Assembly: GCA_010094045.1 (NCBI GenBank)
Contig: ML986654.1
Coordinates: 1-64,000, forward strand
DNA length: 64,000 nt
Direction of reading: 5' to 3'
Origin: Lojkania enalia
Taxonomy: Eukaryota; Ascomycota; Dothideomycetes; Pleosporales
In this document: positions 1 through 9,911 of the stretch, piece after piece
How the letters are laid out: every line of letters starts with the position of its first letter
Numbering within the stretch: position 1 is the stretch's first letter
Program-made: the position numbers and the translations under genes
Notes under the pieces: generated by a model
The model's input: only the letters and a program-made list of their open reading frames with translations
Databases searched by the model: none
What the model was told of the DNA's origin: nothing

Positions 1-454
1 CTATTTTTTTTCTATTTTAAATATCTTTTCTTATTTTTTTTATACTATTATTATAATTTATATTATTTTTTACTTTTAAAATTTTATTATATAATTATAT
101 TAATTATTATTTAAATAACTATATTAGTTTTTATCTAAATTTAATATTTATATTATTTTAACTATTTTTATATTTCTTTTCTTTCTTTTCTATCTTATCT
201 TTTTTTATAATATTATCTTCTTTTTTATTTTATTTTCTCTTTCTTTCTTTTTTATTTTATTATAATATATATTTATAAAATTATTAACTATTTTCTCTAT
301 TATCTATTTCTCTTCTTTTTACTACTATAATATTTATTTATTTTACTTTAAATTTCTATTTAATATAACAATTTTTTTTTACTTTTTTTTTTAAGATTTT
401 TAAATTATACTACTATCTTTTATCTTATTTAATTTAACTTATATAGAAATATTC
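1..454. other. AT-rich, pyrimidine-biased spacer
   Basis: Nearly pure A/T with long T and TTTCT runs on the plus strand. I see no open frame, no terminal repeat and no similarity to the element families in the window. The style resembles the pyrimidine-rich arrays at 16474 and 29980, so it may be old tandem or low-complexity heterochromatic sequence. Confidence 0.6.
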
Positions 455-456
455 TA

Positions 457-1944
457 ACGTATTTTATAAGCGAGTCGCCTACTTAAGTAAATCGCCTACT
501 TTTACTAAGAAGTTATACTCTACCTACTTATAACGCGATGTAGTAACTATCTTAACTTTAATTAATCTATTAAGAAAGTTAGATATTACTAACTATTTTA
601 GCTATTAATTAAGATTAAATTTAGAGTATATAAAGTACTACAGCTATTTATAGTATCCCCTAAACGACGCTTAGAAACTAATATACTAGTAAACCTTTAC
701 GACGCGATTATAAGCCTAATTTAAAAAAGCTTACGAAGCTAGAAAAATTAACTATAATATAGTATATACTAGACTTATTATCTCGTAAATACTCTCCTAT
801 AATCGATGGTATATAAGATATAGCTAACTATTTACTTAGAGCTTGCTCTATAAACTAGGTTAGTAAAAACTAGCTAATAAACTTTATTAATCGCATTCTT
901 AAGCTTAAAATATACTTCTATTAAAAATATAACTATTAAAGAGCTCTCTATAAGAATTTTAAAGTTATTAGTAGTTGGTTCGACCTTTAATATATAAGGC
1001 AGTATATAGTAGGCGCTTATCGTCTGCTAGTTATTAATAGCTATAAAAGCTATAGGTCTATTAAGTTTTAGCTACTCTATAAAGAGAAGGATATTATTCT
1101 ATTATATATACTAGTATATTTATTATATCTACTACAGCTTCTAGATATAAGCTACTTCTTACTATTAAAGAAAGTATATAGGCGTAAGATTAGTATCTAC
1201 TATATTATAAAGCTTAACTTTCTACTAACCTTTCGTATAGTATATTAGTACTCTATTACTAAGGTTAATATATATATAAGCTTTTAAGGTACTAGTTTAA
1301 AACTATATAATTCTAATATAGTACTATTAAAGCTTAATATTAAGCTTTATACTCTATTATTACTACTAGTAGCTAGTTACCTTTAGAAGTTAAAAATACC
1401 AACTAACACTATTAAACTAGGGTTTTAAATAATACTAATTTAAAACCGTATTCCTAAGTATTAGAATAGCTTACCTACTATAATTAATAATTCTCTTAAT
1501 TCGCTTACTAAAGGTACTATATAGATAGCTTATTTATATATACTATTTTAGCGTTAGATTAATTAGCTTTAGAAAGTAGATAAGGCTTTATTATAGTATA
1601 AAAAGCGATTAAAAAAGGTTCTATAGAAGTAAGGTAGTTTTACTAAAGCTAAAACTACTAAAATAGCTGCTTAAAAGAAGGTAGATAAGTAACTAGAGGA
1701 TAAAGTACGTGTAGGTAGGAAGTATAGAAAAGTAGGTATATTATACTAAAAGTATTACAGCTACTGCAGTAAGCTTAAATATAATACTAAAACTTATATA
1801 ATAGTAGATAAATAGTATATCTATCCCCTATTAAATTATTATAATAATACCTACAGGTATTATTATAATATATACTTCTAAATATAGAAATAGCTAATAA
1901 GGTAGATAACTTACTTAAATAGGTAACTCGCTTATAAAATACGT
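457..1944 (+). mobile_element. pogo/Fot1-like DNA transposon, family 2, copy G1, internally deleted
   Basis: The ends are inverted repeats. The left end reads ACGTATTTTATAAGCGAGT and the right end is its imperfect reverse complement. TA dinucleotides flank both sides (455-456, 1945-1946), as expected for Tc1/mariner-pogo insertion. The interior is collinear with the fuller minus-strand copy at 57026-58879, but this copy is 1488 bp against 1854. About 366 bp are missing near 985-1000, where the first half of the DDE catalytic domain should lie. The transposase frame is full of TAA/TAG. A C-terminal CCHC-type knuckle is still readable at 1756-1797, spaced x2-x4-x4, with only the second Cys still Cys and the other three positions now Tyr. 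The copy is dead. Family assignment rests on the ends, the TA duplication and the layout. Confidence 0.88.
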
Positions 1945-1946
1945 TA

Positions 1947-1990
1947 ATTTTATTTTCTTTTTATATTATTATTAACTATATTACTTTCTT
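1947..1990. repeat. Left remnant of a 66-bp tandem array
   Basis: This stretch between G1 and element B matches the repeat unit seen on the other side of B at 16474-16606 (shared words such as TATTATTATTAACTATAT). B therefore inserted into a short tandem array, leaving part of it on each side. Confidence 0.65.
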
Positions 1991-1995
1991 CTTAT

Positions 1996-2107
1996 TATAA
2001 AAATAGGTACAGGCTCCTATATTATAGAATATTAATAAAATAGGTTAGTTCTATTTTAGCTATACTAAAATAGGGAGAAGAGAGGTTTATAAAGTTCTTA
2101 TATCTAT
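1996..2107 (-). repeat. B 3' LTR, first part (split by A)
   Basis: Aligns with the first 112 bp of the intact B LTR at 16256-16468. The rest of this LTR resumes at 8217 after element A. Confidence 0.9.
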
Positions 2108-2410
2108 TATTATAGACGTTTATATATAGTTAATTAATCGTACTTTAAATAGTTAACTCTATTACTATATATTATATATAAATATTAAAATATTATATAA
2201 AAAATAGAGATATCTATATTATATAGATTTTTATAGAGGCTAGGTCTATACTACTATATAAGCTAGCCAGGTTAGTAAAACCTTCTTCTATTATAATTAA
2301 GATAAGTTAGTTATATTCTAGCTAGTAGCTAATAGTTATTACTAGTAGCTAGTTTAAGTATTATAGTAAGAGTAGTATAAGTATAGAGGTATCGCGGTAT
2401 TATTATAATA
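2108..2410 (-). repeat. A1 3' LTR (303 bp)
   Basis: Pairs with 7909-8211. The copies differ mostly by C/T and G/A transitions, as expected when RIP hits both LTRs. Terminal TA...TA replaces TG...CA. Confidence 0.92.
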
Positions 2411-2424
2411 GTACCCCCCTTTTA
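2411..2424 (-). other. A1 polypurine tract
   Basis: GTACCCCCCTTTTA on the plus strand, i.e. a purine run ending at the 3' LTR on the minus strand. It would prime plus-strand DNA synthesis and it fixes the orientation of the element. The same tract is seen at 63627-63639 in A3. Confidence 0.75.
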
Positions 2425-2520
2425 GTTATAAGCTCCTGTAAGTTAGGTCTTTATATTATATTTAGATTATTTATAATTAAGTAGTAGTTATTAATACTAA
2501 TATTAGTTAAAGTTATATAT

Positions 2521-2760
2521 ATATTAGCGCGATTAGTTATTATTATATAGTAGTACTATATTAGAGATTAGGTTAGTTTAGTTTATATAGTAGTACTATA
2601 TTAAGAATTAAGTTGGTTTAGTTTATATAGTAGTATTATACTAAAAATTAGGTTAGATTAATTTATATAGTAGTACTATACTAGGGATTAAATTAGGTTA
2701 TAGGTATATTAGCGCGACTAGTTATTATTATATAATAGTATTATACTAGAAATTAGTAGT
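2521..2760. repeat. 40-bp tandem repeats in the 3' non-coding part of A1
   Basis: The phrase TATATAGTAGTACTATA recurs ending near 2550, 2590, 2630 and 2670, giving a 40-bp period over about four units. A longer phrase containing TAGCGCGA-TAGTTATTATTATA occurs at both ends (about 2523 and 2708). The block lies between the chromodomain remnant and the 3' LTR. The equivalent repeats in A3 host pogo copy E. Confidence 0.75.
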
Positions 2761-2859
2761 AGTATTATTACTAGTATTATATTAATATAATATTATTATA
2801 AGCGTCTAAAAATATACTTAAATTAAACCCTAGTATCTAATTAAAAATCTAGATATAAT

Positions 2860-5800
2860 ATTATATTTAGGTTTTATTTATTTAGGTTTCTAGCGTAATA
2901 ATCTTCTATAGTAGTTATCTTAGTAAAATTACTAGCTAGGTACTATTCTAGGTTATAATAGCTAGTCTATTTAACTAGGTATTTATACCGGCATCTCTAT
3001 CGGTTGTAGTAGAGGTCTTCTATTTACTTAATAAGGTATTCTAGTTCTCTATTAATTTTAATAGGTTTAGAGTTATATACTTATTAACTAGACAAATAGT
3101 TAAATAACTTAAATACTAGCTATAATAGTAATATATAGAATATAAGATATATTTTAGCTAATTTGGGTAGCTTTAATCTATAAACGTATAAGGATACCTT
3201 TATAATAACCTTATAGGGGCCTATATTCTTCTAGTTAAGCTTTTTTAATAGTCTTTATATACGTATATTTCTAGCGTCTAGCTAGACTAGATTACTAACC
3301 TAGTAGTTAGGGGCTAGTACGTACTTACGGTTAGTATACTCTTATTAGAGCGCTTATATCTAGGTAAGTTCTTCTCTAATATATTCTATAATATCCTTTA
3401 TCTTATTAACTAGTCTATTAGCTTTCTAGGCTATTAGGGATTATTTTAACGGTTAATAGATCCCTATAGACAGTTTAAAGCTTATTTAAGGGTACTAGCT
3501 AAAGTAGACTAGAAATAGAGAGACTTTTATTAATTTAAATACTATGTTATTCGCTTTAAACTGCGCTATTAGCAGCTATTCAACCTAGTTATCTTATTTA
3601 TAGCTAGTATAGGCTTAGAAAACTTATTCTATTACTGCGTTAATATTCTCTATCTAGTTATTAGTCTTTAGATAGAAGCTGGTTAATATATATATATTAA
3701 TTTATAGCTGTCTATAAAGCTCTTAATAGAAGGTAGAAATAAACTATATTTTACAATCAGATATAATAGTATATAGTAGTCTATAGTAAACCTATATATA
3801 GTAACAGAATAGTTAGATAATATTAGAAGCTTTAATTCTTATATATAATATTAGGTGTTTATACTTACTAAGCCTATTAACTACTACTATAATATTCGTA
3901 CAACCTTCTAATTCTAATAGATTAGTTATAAAGTCTATAGAAATATCTTAAAACCTTTATTTAGGTATAAGTAATAGTTTTAGTAATCTATAATACTTCT
4001 CTTTAGAAACTTTACTTCTTTAATATATATAATAATAGCCTATATATTATTATACTAAGTCGAATATCTTTAACTAATAGTACTTATACTAGAGTAGTTC
4101 TAAAGTCTTTCCTTAACTAGGGTATCTATTAGACAGCAAGTTATAGACGGTTTATAGCAGCTTAAGCTTTAGTTTATTATAGTCTAATACTATAAGTCGA
4201 TTTTAATAGTATAGTTAGTTATTATACTCTTTATAGTTAGTTAAAGTTAGGAACTTAATTTAATAGGCTTCTTCTTTTAATAGCTTTAAAATATTTTAGA
4301 TTAGATTATTATTCGGGTATTCTTTATTAATAATATTTATAATTAATTAGCTTACTTCTATCTATTAGAATAGTTTAAGATAAAGTAATATCTATTAATA
4401 ACTTCTATAAACCTCTTTTTATATAAACTCGTCTTATAACCTTTAAATTAAAATATTAGGCTTCTCTCTAAGTTTTCTAGGTCGGTATATAATACTAAAG
4501 TTAAACCTTAATAAGTATTCTAACTAATAGGTCTATTAGTAGCTTAGCTACTTTATTATTATAAAATACTATAGGTTCTTATAATTATTTAATACTTCTA
4601 TAGAAAATGCTGTACCTTCTAATTCGGGCCTCTATTACTTAAAATATTAGATAATCGCGAGCAGTTTCTTATTATATATTTTATAATTACCTTTAATAGG
4701 GTTTATACGCTTAGAGAAGTAGGTAATAGATCTTAGTTTACTATTAGCACCTCTCTAGGATAGTATACTAGCTGTTATAAAGTCGGACGTATTAGCTTCT
4801 ACTACTATTAATAGCTTAGAGTTAAAGTATTAAAAAATTAGTATAGAGATAAAAGCATCCTTTAAATAGTTAAAAGAATATTAACAGCTATTATTCTAGT
4901 TAAATTAAGTGTTCTTCTTAGTTAGGGCTACTAAGGGGGAGACTTTTTATAAGAAGTTGCTAATAAATTATTAGTAGAAGTTCGTAAAGTCTATAAAGGT
5001 TTAAATATCTTTTATATTCTTAGAATATTTCTAGTTAACAATTATCTCTACCTTCTTCGGGTCTATATAAATCTCTTCTATAATAATTATATACCCTAAA
5101 TAAATTACTTCTAACTAGTAGAACTTATACTTATCTATATTAAGCTGTAGACTATTTACTCTTAAGACTTTAAGAACTAGCTAGATATACTACTTATAAT
5201 CCTTTAGATTCTTACTAAATATTAGAATATTATTAATATAGGTAGTATAAAATATATTAAAATATAGTCTTAATATATTATTTATAAAGTACTAGAATAT
5301 ATCTAGAGTATTAACTAGGTTAAAGAGTATTACTAGATATTTAAACAGCTTATAGTATATATAAAAGGTAGTCTTCTATTTATCTCCTTTAGTAATTTTT
5401 AACTTATTAAATGCGGTAATAATATCGAGTTTTATATAGTATTTAGCCTTACTAAGTTAGATTAATATTTCTTAAATTAGTAGAATTAGGTATTAGTTCT
5501 TAATAATAATAGTGTTTAGGACTCTATAGTCTATATAGAATTAGAAACCCCCTTTAAATTTCTTTATAAAGATTATAGGTATAGCTACTAGTAATAAGCT
5601 TATTCTAATAAATCCCTTAGACAAGTTCTTATTAAAATACTTTCTTAGTACTTTCAGCTTATTCTAGAATATCTTATAAAGTAGACCGAAGCTAGCTTAT
5701 TTACTATTCTCTAGTTTAATCTTATAATTATATAATTATTATCTAGATAACTTATCTATATCCTTATATAAAAAGATAGATAATAGATTATAATATTCTT

Positions 5801-6600
5801 TAAGTACTTTAGTAATAGAGTTAGTATATACCTTTAAAGCTAGAGCCTTATTAATATTAGCTATTAATATAGCGAAAACTTTATAGTTAAATTACTAGGA
5901 GAGTTAGACTAATAGTATAATACTTATATAATATATATCTAGCTATAGTATAGACTTTAAGTATTTAGGTTTAAATAGATCCTTTTAACTATAATCTTTA
6001 TCTAAAGTTAGATTAGTTTTAATTTTAGGTTCTTTTAACTAGTATAATATTTTAAGTAACTAGTAATTATATTAGGTATAGCTTAACAAGCGAAGTTTTA
6101 AATAGTACTACTTAAGCTTTAGGCTATATAGGGGTTATAAATTAGTTACTTTAAAATCTCCTTTTATATTAGATTTAAATAGTTTATAATCTTTAATAAC
6201 CGTTTAGATAGTCTATTAGTAAATAGTAGTATTAGTAGGTTATAAATATTAAGTTAAGTATTAGTTAGTAGTAAAGACTAGCTATTTATTCTCGTAGTCT
6301 AGGTTTATATAATACTTATATATCTATAACTATTCTAGAATTAACTAGTATTTTCCTAGTATAGTTATATAAAGATATACTATTTCTAAATAGTTTAGGT
6401 GTTAGAAAGTTAAGATAACTAAATAAAAGATAGTCCTTTTATAGAAGACTTCTCTATTAAAGCTAGTTAAGTATAAGTTATATAAGAGTTATATCTTTTA
6501 GAGTTTTAGGGTATATATAAGGTCTCTATAGATATAGCTATAACTAGTAGCTCTAGTATTAATAAGAATATTAATATCTTACTAGACTAGGTCTTAATAG
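2860..6600 (-). pseudogene. pol: A1 pol remnant: protease, reverse transcriptase, RNase H, integrase, chromodomain
   Basis: Decayed minus-strand polyprotein, read from right to left. The protease motif, originally D-T-G-A-T-S, is seen as N-T-R-A-T-S (6543-6563). Reverse transcriptase shows an LPFGL-like block (about 5315-5345) and a YxDD box turned to Y-I-N-N-I-L-I (5219-5239). The integrase core keeps S-I-D-F-I-T-N and V-V-V-x-R-L-S-K (about 3850-3960), then a second Asp context S-D-x-x-x-Q-F-I-S (about 3756) and a retained Glu (about 3640-3700). A chromodomain follows (Y-L-V-K-x-T-S-Y, 2925-2995), typical of chromoviruses, in which it directs integration to heterochromatin. Stops sit at Gln and Trp positions throughout. 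It cannot make protein. Confidence 0.85.
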
Positions 6601-7880
6601 ATTAAAAAAGGAGTTAGAATCTAGTAGTTCTATAACTATTTCTATAAGGGCTAGTTTTATAGATATATAGAAATTCGGTATAAGCGCAGTCCTAAGAGGC
6701 GACTTACTTCTAAAATAGACCTTTTAATAATATTCTAATCGACGAGACTAGCTATATTTAAAAATAAGAGTAATAGCTTTATTTATAGAATAATAAGCGT
6801 ATCGAGGATTAATTAGAGGATTAGTTAGAGGATCGAGAGTAAGATCTATAAGGTATAGTAGGGCTCTAAGACCTTTAACAGATTAATAGTAGAGGGGTAC
6901 TATATTCTAGCGAAATATATCTCTTACTACTATACTTATAACAGTATCCTTTATAGTAGCGCCTTTCTTATTTATTAGAGCCTACAGGCGTATAGCTAAA
7001 AGCGTTAAGTTCTATAGCGTTTAGATCCTTCTAGTAAATAGTATAATATTTTAGTTGTTTATAATAGTTACTAGATAGGTAATATAGATTAGTATTATAT
7101 AGAAAAATCAGGTTAGTATAGTTGTTTAGGGTACTAGGTATTATAATACTAATTATAGCACAGTAGAACTTATTAGAGAAAGAACGTTAGAGATATATAA
7201 TTTATCTAATCTTATTCAGTTTAGTATCTACAATCAGGCGTTAGAATTTAGTAAAGTAAGTAGAAAACCTACTTTAACTTTATTTTAAGGTCTCTAGCTT
7301 ATTCTATACTATAGTCTCCTTATTCCGGTCGCTATAGGTAGATTTTAAGAAGGCGACTAAGCTGTCTATAAAGTTAATACCCTTATCTATTAATAGGTTA
7401 ACTAATATTACTAAATCTTATTCTAAGCGGGAATAGATATATAGAAGGTAGATATATTTAGTTAGGTATTAGTTAGCGTTTCCTTCTAGTTTATAATAGA
7501 GCTTTCTAATAAAGTATAAAAGCTCTAAACATTTACTAGAGAATATTAGAAGGTTAGGTAAGTAGTTAAAACGGAAATATAGGTTATATATAATCTTAAG
7601 CGGATTAGAAGTTAATATAGATATCTATTTAGAAGTTAGGGTTGTAGGCTAAGTCGGGCTAAAAGCGGGTAATAGTTCTATTACTGTTAATATACTAGTA
7701 GCTAGTAGAGGGGTAGCCGTTTAGCGGCTATTAAATTCCCTTTATATTACTTTAAGGTCTAACTTATAGCAGTTCTCCTAGGTTACTAAAGCCTCTACTA
7801 GTATCTTATTCTTCTACTATAAAAAGTTTAGTTTACTCTAGATCTCTTTAAGTATATTAATAAGCGCGTTTTCGTCTATA
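6600..7880 (-). pseudogene. gag: A1 gag remnant
   Basis: Assigned from its place between the protease motif (6543-6563) and the 5' LTR (7909). The minus strand has stop-riddled coding texture, but I could not read a clear zinc knuckle. A 12-bp repeat (GAGGATTAGTTA and variants, about 6793-6830) would encode a four-residue repeat rich in Pro, Leu and Asn near the gag-protease junction. The same block recurs in A2 near 39000-39035. The exact gag limits are not determined. Confidence 0.6.
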
Positions 7881-7908
7881 GTATATAATAGTAGATAACA
7901 TAATATAA

Positions 7909-8211
7909 TATTATAGACGCTTATATATAGTTAGTTAATCGTACTTTAGGTAGTTAACTCTATTACTATATACTATATATAAATATTAAAATGTTATATA
8001 AAGAATAGAGATATTTATATTATATAGGTTTTTATAGGAGCTAGGTTTATACTACTATATAGGCTAGCTGGGTTAGTAAAACCTTCCTCTATTATAGTTA
8101 AGATAAGTCGGTTATATTCTAGCTAGCAGCTAATAGTTGTTATTAGCAGCCGGTTCGGGTATTATAGTAAGGATAGTATAGGTGTAGAGGTGTTACGGTA
8201 TTACTATAATA
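7909..8211 (-). repeat. A1 5' LTR (303 bp)
   Basis: Matches 2108-2410 over its whole length. It keeps more C and G than the left LTR (for example AGCAGCCGGTTCGGG near 8143), so the two LTRs were mutated unequally. The region just inside does not show a familiar tRNA-complementary primer site. Confidence 0.92.
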
Positions 8212-8216
8212 TTTAT

Positions 8217-8317
8217 ATACTATACTCTTTAGAATAGAATATTCTTTTACTAAGGTATATAAAGCTTTATATAATTATATAACCTATTATAGTCTATATA
8301 TATATAGGGTTATTATA
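8217..8317 (-). repeat. B 3' LTR, second part
   Basis: Continues the LTR begun at 1996-2107 after the TTTAT duplication of element A. 112 + 101 bp equals the 213 bp of the right B LTR. Ends at GGGTTATTATA, immediately before the B polypurine tract. Confidence 0.9.
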
Positions 8318-9911
8318 TTACCCCCTTTTATAAAGAGGCTTATTCCTAAGTCTTTTAGGCTATCTATTCTTCCTTTATAATCTCTAAGTTTTAATAGTTA
8401 AGCTAGCTTTATTATCTTTATCTATTACCTATAGGTTCTTATCTACTTTCTATATTTATATCTAGGCGTTAAATTATATTAATAAGCTTATCTTTTTTAG
8501 ATAGACTATATAATAGTCTCTTACTTTATACGGAGCGCTAATAAAGCTTTAAATATTATACTAGATAGAATTAGGATTATAGGCTATTTAAGATACTCTA
8601 TACTATAAGTAGCTACAATTAATATAACTATTAAATATCTCTTCTATAAGCTATTTAAAGTTTCTATTAACTTTAATTAGTAGCTTTTTAGGCTTAATTT
8701 AGCCTAGTAATAACTCTAGAGCGGCTTTTTATAGTTAATCTATATAAAAGACGTTATATATATATATATACAGTAGCAGCCTTAAATAATAGAAGTAGCT
8801 TTTTATTCCGATAATAGGATAGAGTCTATATATCTACTAGTTCAGCTTCTAACTTAATCAGCTAGTTATAAAGCCCTTAGGTATAATATAGACCTAGTCT
8901 CCTATTATAAAATCTAATTCTCTATACTTCTTATTTACCTATTAAGCTTATTACTCTTATATATAAGTAATCTCTTTCTAAATAATTTTAGTAGTAAGCT
9001 TTATAGTATTATAATAGATTTTAGTATAGTCCTAAGTTTTCTTATATAATATCTACTTACGGACTATAAATAAGCTTTATATATACTTCTTCTAGTTCTA
9101 GTAATAGATAGATTAATAGCCGAACTCAACTTTATATAGAGATAGACTAGTAGTATTATATAATAGAATAGCTTAAGTCTAGTCTATATAGAGTAGTAGG
9201 TCTAACTAATTATTTTAATAGTAGTTAATAAAGGGGTATAGATATTAGTTAATATACTAGTTTACAATTTCTATAGTACTATTAATTAGAGTATAATAGG
9301 CTGTTAAGAGTTTTTACTTAATACTTATAAGGTAATAGAGTTTATCTATAAATATAGAGATAAACTAAAATCTTTAGTTAGAAACTATTAATCTAGGCGG
9401 TTTAAATACATATTAGATATAATAATAGTATATATTAGCTACCTATACTACTATAGTAGTCTTATAATAGAGTAGTAAAAAGTAGTATTTACTTAGTTAG
9501 TTAATAATAATAAAAGTATTATTATACCCTTTTTTATCTATTAGAAATAACTTAAAATTTATTAAAATATCTTATTAAACTCAATTTAAAATTAGTAGTA
9601 ATTTTAGTAGTCTTAGAATCTTATTATATAGAATATAGCTCTATTAGTAGGCTTTATAGGTAGTTACATACGTATTAATATTCTTACTTATATTAGGCTA
9701 GTAGTAGTAATCTTAAAGTAGCTATTCTATCTTCCTTTTATTTAAATAGGCTATTATCTATATAGCGTATACTATTTAGATAAGATAAATTCTTAAGAAG
9801 TTAATATTAGAGATAAACAGCTTACTTTTATATATAAGTAGGCTATTACTAGTAAACGCTTATTATACCAGCTTATTAGAGGTAGCTTTCTTCTAGTATA
9901 GCTATAGGCTA

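Larger units (their letters stand above)
2108..8211 (-). mobile_element. Ty3/gypsy chromovirus-like retrotransposon A, full-length copy (A1)
   Basis: The element is 6104 bp with two 303-bp LTRs (2108-2410, 7909-8211). The target duplication is TCTAT (2103-2107) on the left and TTTAT (8212-8216) on the right, differing by one C-to-T change. A C-rich tract after the left LTR (2411-2424) is the minus-strand polypurine tract, so gag lies on the right and integrase on the left. The target is the 3' LTR of element B: the two B fragments either side rejoin to exactly 213 bp. Partial relatives are at 38589-42287 and 60076-63929. Confidence 0.93.

Noticed and set aside
1..454. Mitochondrial DNA or a nuclear mitochondrial insert, suggested by AT content
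   Set aside because: No mitochondrial gene, tRNA or intron motif is seen. The sequence continues into nuclear transposons and resembles the other AT-rich repeats of the window.
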